Origin: UBA1794 sp031552405
GTDB lineage: Bacteria; Bacteroidota; Bacteroidia; Bacteroidales; Bacteroidaceae
DNA: 64,000 bases
Direction: 5' to 3'
Assembly (NCBI GenBank): GCA_031552405.1
Contig: JAVBMN010000018.1
Location: 144,350 to 208,349, forward strand
Below, in pieces: positions 34,560-42,609 of the stretch (positions are counted from its first letter, which is position 1; the number at the start of each line of letters is the position of its first letter). The notes under the pieces were generated by a model. The model was not told where the DNA came from. It did not search any database and saw only the letters and a list, made by a program, of their open reading frames with translations. The translations under genes and the position numbers were made by a program.

Positions 34560-34592
34560 ATCTTTTCTTGTTTAATTGTTCTTAGTTACACA

Positions 34593-35345
34593 TTATCCGA
34601 AGCGGCCGGTGATGTAGTTCTGGGTAGCTTCTTTCTTGGGATTGGTGAAAATCTTCTTTGTATCGTTGTACTCCACCATTTCGCCTAGGTAGAAGAATGC
34701 TGTTTTATGACTAACGCGGGCAGCCTGCTGCATATTGTGCGTCACGATGATCACGGTGGTCTGACTGCTGAGTTCGCAGATGAGTTCCTCTACCTTTGCG
34801 GTGGAGATGGGGTCGAGGGCCGAGGCCGGCTCGTCCATTAGCAGTACGGAAGGCGCTACGGCCATGGCGCGGGCAATGCAGAGACGCTGCTGCTGTCCTC
34901 CGGAGAGGGCGAAGGCTGATTCTTTCAGTTTGTCTTTCACCTCGCCCCACAGGGCGGCTCCTTTCAGGGTTTCTTCTACGCGGTGGGCGATGAATTCTTT
35001 ATCTTTCACGCCGTTCACACGGAGGCCATAGGCCACATTCTCGAAGATGCTCTTGGGAAAGGGGTTGGGGCGCTGGAATACCATGCCCACATCCTTGCGC
35101 AGGATGTCCACTTCGATGTGCGGATCGTAAATGTTTTGTCCGTCAATCTGGATCTCACCCGTGAGGCGTGAGCCTGGAATCAAGTCGTTCATGCGGTTGA
35201 AAAGGCGCAGAAAAGTGGATTTTCCACAGCCCGAAGGGCCTATGAAGGCTACTACGTTCTTTTCCTCGATACTCATATCGATATTCTTCAGAGCCTGAAA
35301 GTCTCCGTAGTAGAAGTTTACATTCTTTGCTTCGATCTTATTCAT
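34593..35345 (-). CDS. pstB: PstB, phosphate ABC transporter ATPase
   Basis: 250 residues. Walker A GPSGCGKST, Q-loop GMVFQRPNPFPKSI (the FPKSIF segment is diagnostic for PstB), ABC signature LSGGQQQR, Walker B LLMDEPASALDP and the switch histidine in IIVTHNM are present. It energises phosphate import by the PstC-PstA channel. It lies 13 bases after pstA. Confidence 0.97.
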   Translation of the reverse strand: MNKIEAKNVNFYYGDFQALKNIDMSIEEKNVVAFIGPSGCGKSTFLRLFNRMNDLIPGSRLTGEIQIDGQNIYDPHIEVDILRKDVGMVFQRPNPFPKSIFENVAYGLRVNGVKDKEFIAHRVEETLKGAALWGEVKDKLKESAFALSGGQQQRLCIARAMAVAPSVLLMDEPASALDPISTAKVEELICELSSQTTVIIVTHNMQQAARVSHKTAFFYLGEMVEYNDTKKIFTNPKKEATQNYITGRFG

Positions 35346-35358
35346 ATACTTTTAATGC

Positions 35359-36258
35359 TTATTTGTTTTTAATTTTACGCTCGAAATACTTGCGGAGCGC
35401 ATTGGCCGAAAGGTTGATAATCAGTACGATGGTGATAAGTACCAGTGCTGTGCCGTAGGCGATGGGTTGTTGTGCTTCCATGTTGGTACCGCTGGTGGAA
35501 ACCACATACAGATGGTAGGGCAGTGCCATACATTGATCCAGAATACCGGAAGGGAGCTTCGGCAGGAAGTAAGCCGCGCAGGTGAAAAGGATGGGAGCCG
35601 TTTCGCCGGATACACGACCCAGCGACAGAATAAGCCCTGTAATGACGCGCGGCATGGCCATAGGAAGCACTACATGCCAGATGGTTTGTATCTTGGTGGC
35701 TCCCAGCGCCAGGCTGCCTTCGCGGTAGCTGTCGGGGATGTCCTTCAACGCCTCTTCCGTAGTACGGATTACGATGGGTAGTGCCAGCAGGCCCAGAGTA
35801 AGCGATCCGGCCAGGATGCTGTCCCCGAAGCCCAGAAACCCTACAAAAAGCGCCATACCGAAGAGCCCGAAGACGATGGAAGGGATTCCGCTCAGGTTGT
35901 TTGTCATCATACGGATGAAACGCACTACTCTGCCCTGTGGAGCATACTCGTTCATATAGATACCGCTCATGATGCCCACGGGGAATGCAAACAATGCACT
36001 GCCCAGCATCAGGTAAAACGTACCCACGATGGCGGGAAAGATGCCTCCCTTCGTCATACCGTCGCGCGGGGCTTCGGTCAGGAATTCCCAGTTGATAACC
36101 CCTGCACCCTTATAGATAATAAAGCCCAGGATGCCGAACAGTACTGCCACAATAGAGTAACTGAACAGGCGGAATACCAGAAATACCCCTTTCTGTGAGC
36201 GGCGTTTGCGGATGCCGTAATTGGCAGGATATTGAATTGTTGTCATAGCGTATGTCAT
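35359..36258 (-). CDS. pstA: PstA, phosphate ABC transporter permease
   Basis: 299 residues with six membrane helices and the EAA-type coupling loop ALKDIPDSYREGSLALGATK, where the cytoplasmic ATPase docks. GAGVINWEFLTEAP in the first periplasmic loop is typical of PstA. The start overlaps closely with the end of pstC (one base between). A second ATG four codons in (36246) is also possible. Confidence 0.95.
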   Translation of the reverse strand: MTYAMTTIQYPANYGIRKRRSQKGVFLVFRLFSYSIVAVLFGILGFIIYKGAGVINWEFLTEAPRDGMTKGGIFPAIVGTFYLMLGSALFAFPVGIMSGIYMNEYAPQGRVVRFIRMMTNNLSGIPSIVFGLFGMALFVGFLGFGDSILAGSLTLGLLALPIVIRTTEEALKDIPDSYREGSLALGATKIQTIWHVVLPMAMPRVITGLILSLGRVSGETAPILFTCAAYFLPKLPSGILDQCMALPYHLYVVSTSGTNMEAQQPIAYGTALVLITIVLIINLSANALRKYFERKIKNK

Positions 36259-36259
36259 T

Positions 36260-37450
36260 TCATTTATTGCGAGAGGAGATGTACTCCACGCACGAGTTGA
36301 TAAAGAATGTGATAAAGAACAGGATCACACCCAGCAGGAATAACGCCTCATAGTGTGCCCCGCCTGCAGGAGCCTCGCCCAGTTCGGCAGCAATAGTGGC
36401 CGGGATGGTACGTAGGGGTTCCAGGATGGAGGTGGGGATCACAGCGGCATTTCCGGTAACCATCAACACTGCCATCGTTTCGCCAATGGCACGACCAATA
36501 CCTAGCACTACACCCGAGGTTATACCGGATATTGAGAAGGGTATCACTACCTTATAAATGGTCTGCCATTTGGTGGCTCCCAGCGCCAGACTAGCCTCAC
36601 GCATAGAGCGGGGGCAACTGCGCATGGCATCCTCCGCTACGGAGATGATGGTAGGCAATGCCATGATGGCCAGCACAATACTTCCGGCTAGGCCACTTTC
36701 GCCCACAGGAAGGTTGAATACCTGCTGTAGGAACGGTACAATAACTACCAACCCAAAGAAACCAAACACCACCGAAGGGATGCCATTCAGTAGCTCGATG
36801 AGTGGTTTCAGCGTTTGGCGCACTCCTTCACTGGCTACTTCCGACAGGTATATTGATACCGACAGTCCGAAGGGTAAGGCGAACAGAATGGCAAAGAAAC
36901 TTACCCATAGCGTACCGCTCAGCAGCGGCAGGATGCCAAACAGGGGCGAAGGGGTGGCTGTAGGAAACCACTCGGCCCCTAGTAGTACATCGCTTATGGG
37001 GATGGTAGGATTGTCAATATATTGTATGTCTGACTCTCCTTCAATGAGTGATCCGGGTACGAAGGCCACAATGCCTGGGGTGCGGCGTATGATTTCGGCT
37101 ATTTTCGTTCCGGCATACTCGTACTCGCTGCCCAGCTCCTCTTCGGTGTAATAGGAGGTGAGATCTTCCAAACGGAATACTTTTACGGCCAGATCGGGAC
37201 CATTCACCTCGCTCCAGTTGGTAAGCTCGTCGTCAAAGAGTTGCTTAATCTGTTCGCTGCTCAATTTACGTACGGGGTTATCCTTGTGTAAGGCCAGTAC
37301 ATACCCTTTGTCAATGACCTTGTTGCCAAACAAACCCACTGCCTCGCTGAACAGGAATCCGATGATCAGCAGGATGACAATGCTTGTAACCATCCCGCTT
37401 ACTGTCAGCAGGCTGCGGGTTGCTTTCTCCGTTATACTTTTGATTTTCAT
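36260..37450 (-). CDS. pstC: PstC, phosphate ABC transporter permease, with inserted PstS-like segment
   Basis: 396 residues, longer than the usual ~310. After the first membrane helix (about 17-42) comes a periplasmic insert (about 43-150) that contains KDNPVRKLSSEQIKQLFDDE followed by LTNWSEVNG; this lines up with PstS residues HPQNPVKRLNREQLEAIFRG followed by KITNWKEVGG from the neighbouring gene. The remaining part is a normal permease: five further helices and coupling loop DAMRSCPRSMREASLALGAT. The insert is thus a partial phosphate-binding-protein domain fused into the channel subunit. It sits 12 bases after pstS. Confidence 0.94.
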   Translation of the reverse strand: MKIKSITEKATRSLLTVSGMVTSIVILLIIGFLFSEAVGLFGNKVIDKGYVLALHKDNPVRKLSSEQIKQLFDDELTNWSEVNGPDLAVKVFRLEDLTSYYTEEELGSEYEYAGTKIAEIIRRTPGIVAFVPGSLIEGESDIQYIDNPTIPISDVLLGAEWFPTATPSPLFGILPLLSGTLWVSFFAILFALPFGLSVSIYLSEVASEGVRQTLKPLIELLNGIPSVVFGFFGLVVIVPFLQQVFNLPVGESGLAGSIVLAIMALPTIISVAEDAMRSCPRSMREASLALGATKWQTIYKVVIPFSISGITSGVVLGIGRAIGETMAVLMVTGNAAVIPTSILEPLRTIPATIAAELGEAPAGGAHYEALFLLGVILFFITFFINSCVEYISSRNK

Positions 37451-37462
37451 AATGATCGTTTT

Positions 37463-38302
37463 TTATTGGAGGGGCACAAATCCGTTTTCCTGTACCAGCT
37501 TCTGTCCGGAGGTGGACAAGAGGTAATCGATGAATGGGCTCACGGCTTTTTTATTCTCCACATTGTAATAATAGAACAGCGGGCGCACGATGGGGTATTT
37601 CTTATCCATGGCGCTCTTTACACTGGGTAGGGTGTAGGGCTTCCCGTCGTACGAGATGGCCAATGCCTTTACGTATGGGTTCAGGTACGCCAAGCCTACA
37701 TAGCCGATAGCGCCGCGTGTTTGGCGTACCGACTGGATCACAGCTCCCGTGGCCGGCATGGACAGGGTGCTGCTCATATAGTTGCGGTTTTTCAGTACGC
37801 TTTCCTTGAAAAACTCATAAGTACCTGAAGAGGTTTCGCGCGAGTAAACTACAATTTTCCGGTCTTCACCACCTACTTCTTTCCAGTTGGTGATCTTTCC
37901 GCGGAAGATAGCCTCCAGTTGCTCGCGATTAAGCCTCTTTACGGGGTTTTGCGGATGTACGATGACGGCCAGTGCATCGTAGGCTACAATGACTTCTGTG
38001 ACTTCCATTTTGGCTTTTTTCAGCTTCATTTTTTCACTAAACTTAATGGCACGCGAGGCCATAGCAATGTCCGTAGTCCCGTCCATCAGGGCCGAGATAC
38101 CTACGCCCGTTCCACCTCCTGTCACGGTTATATTGGCGCGGGGGTGCACCTTGAGGTACGTTTCCGAGAACTCTTGTGTGAGGGGTAGTACGGTGTCGCT
38201 TCCCTTGATGCGTTGGGCATAAGCCCCGCTCAGCGAGAAGAGCAGCATACAGCCCGTAAAGAGGCTTCGTAACAGCACGGTGCAGAGGTTCTTTTTCTTC
38301 AT
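37463..38302 (-). CDS. pstS: PstS, periplasmic phosphate-binding protein
   Basis: About 279 residues with a signal peptide (cleavage near AYAQ). Phosphate-contact motifs are present: RIKGSDTVLPL near the mature N-terminus, TGGGTGVGI, MASRAI and YSRETSSGTYEF. It hands phosphate to PstC-PstA. ATG 38302 (MKKKN) is favoured over an upstream GTG at 38314. It is the first gene of pstS-pstC-pstA-pstB-phoU, and PhoB-like boxes lie upstream. Confidence 0.95.
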   Translation of the reverse strand: MKKKNLCTVLLRSLFTGCMLLFSLSGAYAQRIKGSDTVLPLTQEFSETYLKVHPRANITVTGGGTGVGISALMDGTTDIAMASRAIKFSEKMKLKKAKMEVTEVIVAYDALAVIVHPQNPVKRLNREQLEAIFRGKITNWKEVGGEDRKIVVYSRETSSGTYEFFKESVLKNRNYMSSTLSMPATGAVIQSVRQTRGAIGYVGLAYLNPYVKALAISYDGKPYTLPSVKSAMDKKYPIVRPLFYYYNVENKKAVSPFIDYLLSTSGQKLVQENGFVPLQ

Positions 38303-38330
38303 TTTTGCAATCACTTATTGATTTCAGCAG

Positions 38331-38435
38331 CGAAAGTAGCGCCATCATCTTACAAAAGGATTACAATGAAGTTACATCTTTTGTTCTCCCCTTTAGGCTT
38401 AAAAGGTTTGAAACTCAGGTTACAACCGTGTTACA
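38331..38435 (-). promoter_or_regulatory. pst operon promoter with PhoB-like boxes
   Basis: On the minus strand five TGTAA units occur: at 38350-38354, 38361-38365 and 38372-38376, exactly 11 bp apart, and at 38420-38424 and 38431-38435, again 11 bp apart. Direct repeats with 11-bp period are the hallmark of PhoB boxes (TGTCA-type half-sites). A -7-like TACTTTCG (38331-38338) lies just downstream of the first cluster, so the three-repeat cluster overlaps the -33 region as for an activator. The rest of the 319-base gap carries the promoter of the plus-strand gene. Confidence 0.75.
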
Positions 38436-38504
38436 ACTTTCTTTCTTCGTGTGCGTTGTGCGAATATTGGCAATCCGGATATTGCGCAGATTTGCTCTTT
38501 ATAG

Positions 38505-38536
38505 TTTGTCTACTATTAGAATAAGATATATCTTTG
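38505..38536 (+). promoter_or_regulatory. Consensus promoter of the lipoprotein gene at 38.6 kb
   Basis: TTTG (38505-38508), a 20-base spacer and TATCTTTG (38529-38536) match the Bacteroides promoter. Transcription would start near 38543, about 80 bases before the ATG. Confidence 0.8.
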
Positions 38537-38621
38537 TCCGGATAAGTTAAGCACTGCACCTGCTGGGGAGGGGATGAACGGTGTGATTTGGAACTTTTAT
38601 CTATAACAAAAATAGTATGCT

Positions 38622-39563
38622 ATGAAGCACTTTAAGAAAACTTCTTTAAAATGGATGGCCTTTATGGCTGTGTGTCTTTTCTCATTTTCCTTATCCTCTT
38701 GTGGCGATGATGACGATGATGGAAGTGTGGGGAAAACTACACAGGAGGTAAGTAATCAGTTGGTAGGCATCTGGGGAATCAGCCAGGAACAAATCATAAG
38801 GAAGAAGAATGGAGTAAAGGTGTATTCTTATACGTATGACAGTGATAGTTATTTTTATTTTATATTTCACTCAAATGGCACATTCGAGTACTGGGATGGG
38901 TCTTCTGAATATGAACTCCCTGCCGGGATGTGGTCAAACAAAAAAGAAGTTGTTACTCTTGTCTTTAAGGATGATTATTATCCGGAGACTTCCTTCAAGT
39001 TAACCACAAGCAAGAGCTTTCTAACAGAGTATTCTTATTCTTACACTGAAGACGGGGCTGATTACGAAGAATCTTATATAGATACATACATAAAGATTGG
39101 CGCTGTTCCATCACTCACCAACAAGCTGCTTGGTATCTGGAAAGTTGAGCACGAAACAGGTTGGAGGAAGAAGAACGGAAAGACCGTACTGACATTTGAT
39201 GAAGATGCCACATCGAAGCAATACATGCAGTTCAACCCGAACGGAATGTTCGAAAACTATGGTACATATTGGTACGTGTGTGGCATATGGGCGTCTGAAA
39301 AGAACTCGGTGAAAGTGTGGAGAACAAATATCCGTGATTACTACGAATACAAAATACTATCGCTTACAAACTCCCAACTTGTGTATGAATACAATTCCGG
39401 AGAAACAAAGGAGGGAGAAGATACATATGAGTACTACGAAAAGATAACATGTAAGAAGATTGACGCTTCTCAAAGAACTATTAGCATCCCCTTAGAAAGC
39501 AATAGCAGCAAAATGGAAAAAGGCAGGTATTTATTCAGGAATGGTATTCAACCCAATCCTTGA
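38622..39563 (+). CDS. Lipoprotein with two lipocalin-like repeats
   Basis: 313 residues. The lipoprotein signal peptide ends LSSC and is followed by GDDDDDG, a likely surface-export signal. Two homologous beta-rich units follow: NQLVGIWGISQEQIIRKKNG (about 45-160) and NKLLGIWKVEHETGWRKKNG (about 170-285), both with a later F.SNG.FEY.. or F.PNGMFENY segment and a W(S/A)..K.. strand. This is a lipocalin-like pattern common in Bacteroides lipoproteins, probably arisen by internal duplication. Ligand and role unknown. It is monocistronic with a consensus promoter. Confidence 0.75.
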   Translation: MKHFKKTSLKWMAFMAVCLFSFSLSSCGDDDDDGSVGKTTQEVSNQLVGIWGISQEQIIRKKNGVKVYSYTYDSDSYFYFIFHSNGTFEYWDGSSEYELPAGMWSNKKEVVTLVFKDDYYPETSFKLTTSKSFLTEYSYSYTEDGADYEESYIDTYIKIGAVPSLTNKLLGIWKVEHETGWRKKNGKTVLTFDEDATSKQYMQFNPNGMFENYGTYWYVCGIWASEKNSVKVWRTNIRDYYEYKILSLTNSQLVYEYNSGETKEGEDTYEYYEKITCKKIDASQRTISIPLESNSSKMEKGRYLFRNGIQPNP

Positions 39564-40005
39564 AAAGGTGAATATTTTCTTTAATATTACAATATATGAG
39601 ACTTTTGAGAAATATTCTCCCTCGTGTTGTTTATAACTTCTTATGTGGGCGGCGCATCTGGTAATCTCGCAAGAACATTATGCGTGCCTTTATTACAAAT
39701 CTAACAGCCATTTCCCATCTTGGGATGACTGACTATCATTCATTTCTATTATTTTATGATTCCAATACTTCGAATTATGAAGCAATAGGGTTCTGTAATA
39801 AATTGATTAATAATGAAATTGTTGCTAGTGGAGTTGTTTTTGCATCACTAGTAATTGTAAATGGAAACTACGAGATAAGTACTCGTAATTTCCATTTACA
39901 CAATTTATTGGGTAGCGCCCTGCCTCATAATATGCTGCAGGTTGGAAATCTGTATAGCTGGGAGTAAATTTCAACATTCAAATCCATAGTACACCCAATA
40001 AGTTT
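39564..40005. other. AT-rich gap with a 19-bp hairpin, no convincing gene
   Basis: Between the lipoprotein and the end of the signalling operon lies an AT-rich gap. A frame from 39680 to 39967 could encode 95 residues but shows no family likeness or ribosome site. It contains a strong inverted repeat: arms 39856-39874 and 39882-39900, 19 bp with one mismatch, loop of seven bases. The hairpin has no T run, so it is not a standard terminator. Confidence 0.4.
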
Positions 40006-40650
40006 TCAGAAAGACCAGCCCAATCTTAAAGTAACTCCTCCCGTAAAATCATACTCTGAAGAACTATAATCCCCCCAATAGTAATAATCCTCGTAATCGC
40101 TATCTAATCCTTGGTACGTATAACCTATACTTAACTCCAGTGAAGATCTTTTGCCAACTCCAAAGCTTACACCAATATTGGGATTAAAGTATGCCCCTGC
40201 AGCACCCAATACAGAATAACCTGCTCTGATTTGAAAAAAAGGAGTAGTTTTCTTGTTGATAAAGTTCACCTTAGAATCTACGAAAATCGGGAAAAATAGT
40301 TCCTCCAGATATGTACACCCGTTTATCTCCATACCAATACCTAAAAAAAGGTAGGGGCTAAACTGATAACCATGGGAAGTAGAAATCTCGATAGCACTTC
40401 CTGTATCATATGTACCTCCTATTGAGATATTGGCCCGATACCCCTTGATATTTCGTTTCAGGACAGGGACTTGTACTTGCCGAGCGGAGATGACCATAGA
40501 AATGTCTTCGGAAGAATACTCTTCTGTCGTTTCTCCGGAAACTACTTCCGCGTGATTCTCTTCCTTTAGAACCTTCTTTTCATACTCTTGTGCAGTAGCA
40601 TACATGCTAAACCCTAAACATAGGGTTAGGGTTAAAATAATCTTCTTCAT
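40006..40650 (-). CDS. Outer-membrane beta-barrel protein of the signalling operon
   Basis: 214 residues. Signal peptide (cleavage after ATAQ, residue 21), an acidic stretch (residues 22-55, many Glu), then alternating strands (ISIGGTYDTGSAIEISTSHG ... YLFLGIGMEING ... FTGGVTLRLGWSF) ending in Phe, as in small outer-membrane barrels. It is the last of ten minus-strand genes and follows the third YbjN-like gene by 41 bases. It probably sits in the outer membrane and may be the outermost part of the system; no ligand can be named. Confidence 0.75.
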   Translation of the reverse strand: MKKIILTLTLCLGFSMYATAQEYEKKVLKEENHAEVVSGETTEEYSSEDISMVISARQVQVPVLKRNIKGYRANISIGGTYDTGSAIEISTSHGYQFSPYLFLGIGMEINGCTYLEELFFPIFVDSKVNFINKKTTPFFQIRAGYSVLGAAGAYFNPNIGVSFGVGKRSSLELSIGYTYQGLDSDYEDYYYWGDYSSSEYDFTGGVTLRLGWSF

Positions 40651-40691
40651 CTATATAAAATTGTGTAATGAGAGGGCGTTGGAAGCCTGAA

Positions 40692-41552
40692 CTATAGAAT
40701 CTTAAATTCTTTTGAACCAATACATTCTCCGTTATACCAAAATTCCCATTTATATGTACCAGTCTTCCAGTGCCCGGATTTTTCTCCACCCCAGCCGGAA
40801 AAACCGATAGATTCAGTTTTCCCCTCAGTAAGCGAAATTTCTTTCTTAAGAGTGTATCCGGATGGAGACTGTCCACCTGCTGACAGGCCGGATGGAGTGA
40901 TAAACTTTGCGAATACGGTTATTTCACCGCTTATTTTAGAAGTTATTTTTACATTAGGCTTAATGTACATTGTGTTGGAATTGTATATTTTTTCGCCATA
41001 GTTTGTGATAATTTTCCCATTTTTATCCACATTGGCCACTTGGATATCAACGATAGTGAAAGAGCTGGATGACACTTCCTTCTCAGCTTTATAAGCTTCT
41101 AGAAATGACTCTCGGGCAGAGTTTAAAAGTTCTAATGATTTGTAGAATACAAACTTAAAGTCTTCAATGCTTCGGGCAAACAATTCGTATGAAAGATTTG
41201 CCAAATTTGGCGAACAATATATTTTTACTGCGTTGAGTTCCCTATTTACTGTATTTGCGGCATGAATAGCCCTCTCATAATCATAACCATCTTCTCCTCC
41301 GAGTTTAAAACCTCCCCGGTTTACAGTGATGAACAATTGCTCCTTTGATACATAAATCCAGTGCAAGGACCCTTCCTTCTTGAAGCATAGGGTGCCATCA
41401 CTGTCAATGGAAGGGGTAAACCCTTCTTCTTTCAGAAATCCTGATAATTCTGTATACGTCTTCTTTTGAAGATCACTTAAGTCAGCTGAAAAGGCTTTGT
41501 TGACTGATAAAAGAAGAAAGAAAAGGGTGAATAGAAATTTTATTATACGCAT
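40692..41552 (-). CDS. Secreted YbjN-like protein with C-terminal beta domain (paralogue 1)
   Basis: 286 residues from ATG 41552. After the signal peptide (cleavage near AFSA), residues ~28-145 repeat the pattern of the next two genes: GFLKEEGFTPSIDSDGTLCF, a KLGGEDGYDYERAI segment, and FYKSLELLNSARESF. The fold resembles YbjN/CesT-type chaperone-like domains (my inference from the strand-helix pattern). A second domain (about 155-286, KPNVKITSKISGEITVFAKF ... GTYKWEFWYNG) looks like an Ig-like beta sandwich. It is five bases after paralogue 2 and part of the signalling operon. Function unknown. Confidence 0.7.
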   Translation of the reverse strand: MRIIKFLFTLFFLLLSVNKAFSADLSDLQKKTYTELSGFLKEEGFTPSIDSDGTLCFKKEGSLHWIYVSKEQLFITVNRGGFKLGGEDGYDYERAIHAANTVNRELNAVKIYCSPNLANLSYELFARSIEDFKFVFYKSLELLNSARESFLEAYKAEKEVSSSSFTIVDIQVANVDKNGKIITNYGEKIYNSNTMYIKPNVKITSKISGEITVFAKFITPSGLSAGGQSPSGYTLKKEISLTEGKTESIGFSGWGGEKSGHWKTGTYKWEFWYNGECIGSKEFKIL

Positions 41553-41563
41553 AATCAATTTTT

Positions 41564-42037
41564 TTATAAATTATTGTACTCTTCAATAAAACTCTCTTTA
41601 CCCCAATTCAAATAAGACATTATTTTGTAGAATACGCCTTTAAATGATTCAGTATCTGTAAATGGCATCTCAACTCTTATAGCCAGATATTTGTCAAACA
41701 CCATTAGTTTGACGGTTCTTTTCAACTTATTGGCTTCGTTTGCTGCAATTATTGCTTTTGCTTTGTCGTATCCATTCTCTCCTCCGATTGAAAACCCTGG
41801 TGCGGAAACTACTACATACTGTGGTGATTTTTCGTCGTATATATCTATGTAATAAGTACTTCCTTCTTTCTTGAATTTGATATCCCCATCCTCATCAATT
41901 GTGGGCGAGAAACCTTCTTCTTTCAAGAATTCCATGTATTCAGAACGGATCATTTTTTTTGTTCTTCCTTCCTGAGCCATCATAAACTGAGCGCAAATGA
42001 ATAAGCTTACAAAGCTTATAAACACATATTTTTTCAT
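41564..42037 (-). CDS. Secreted YbjN-like protein (paralogue 2)
   Basis: 157 residues from ATG 42037 (another ATG at 42049 is possible). Signal peptide, then EFLKEEGFSPTIDEDGDIKF, SIGGENGYDKAKAIIAANEA and FYKIMSYLNWGKESFIEEY. It shares these blocks with the flanking paralogues, in the same order, so the three arose by tandem duplication. It lacks the extra C-terminal domain of paralogue 1. Probably periplasmic. It may serve as a sensor or partner of the kinase encoded upstream; that is inferred from operon position. Confidence 0.7.
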   Translation of the reverse strand: MKKYVFISFVSLFICAQFMMAQEGRTKKMIRSEYMEFLKEEGFSPTIDEDGDIKFKKEGSTYYIDIYDEKSPQYVVVSAPGFSIGGENGYDKAKAIIAANEANKLKRTVKLMVFDKYLAIRVEMPFTDTESFKGVFYKIMSYLNWGKESFIEEYNNL

Positions 42038-42067
42038 AATCACAAGCATTTTATTATTACATTTATT

Positions 42068-42598
42068 TTATATTACAATTCTCTTAGCGAGGTTATCTTT
42101 CTCTTCTATAGCTGGTTTTGTTTCTTTCAGCCTTTCATATTCGACTTTAAATGCTTCAGAACTGTCATTGAGGTATTGCATGGACCTATAGAACAGATAT
42201 CTGAAGGAATTTGCATTTTGAATAAGCAATTCTATCCTACAATATAGTATACCCTCTTCTATCACAAGCTTTGTCAGTCTCTGTTTCAAATTCACGGTGT
42301 TCATTGCTTTTAAAATTATCTCATAATTATTGAATTCAGATCCGGAAAGATTAACTCCCGGGTTCTGAATCTGGATATACAATGGAGGCGTTTCGTCATA
42401 TACCAGCAGATAGTAAAACTGACTATCTTTTTCAAATTGAATATCCCCGTCTTTATCTGTTTGTGGAGAGAATCCCTCTTCTTTCAGGAAAGAGAAATAA
42501 TTATTTCTGGCGTTGTTCTGCTCTCTCTCTTGTCCGCATAATGATACGGACAAGAGAGAGAGCAGAACAAGAAACAATAACTTATGTATGAGTTTCAT
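42068..42598 (-). CDS. Secreted YbjN-like protein (paralogue 3)
   Basis: 176 residues. Signal peptide (cleavage near SLCG), then SFLKEEGFSPQTDKDGDIQF, a weaker middle part (NLSGSEFNNYEIILKAMNTV) and YLFYRSMQYLNDSSEAF. It is the most diverged of the three. It begins 11 bases after the large kinase gene, suggesting coupled expression. The C-terminal tail is charged. Function unknown. Confidence 0.7.
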   Translation of the reverse strand: MKLIHKLLFLVLLSLLSVSLCGQEREQNNARNNYFSFLKEEGFSPQTDKDGDIQFEKDSQFYYLLVYDETPPLYIQIQNPGVNLSGSEFNNYEIILKAMNTVNLKQRLTKLVIEEGILYCRIELLIQNANSFRYLFYRSMQYLNDSSEAFKVEYERLKETKPAIEEKDNLAKRIVI

Positions 42599-42609
42599 GA
42601 TAGATCTGG

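Noticed and set aside
38301..38621. Riboswitch in the leader between pstS and the lipoprotein gene
   Set aside because: No conserved aptamer-like core was seen; the phased TGTAA repeats explain the region better as protein-binding sites.
40600..40640. Telomere-like TTAGGG repeats
   Set aside because: They encode the signal peptide of the outer-membrane barrel (leucine and threonine codons) and occur only two to three times.
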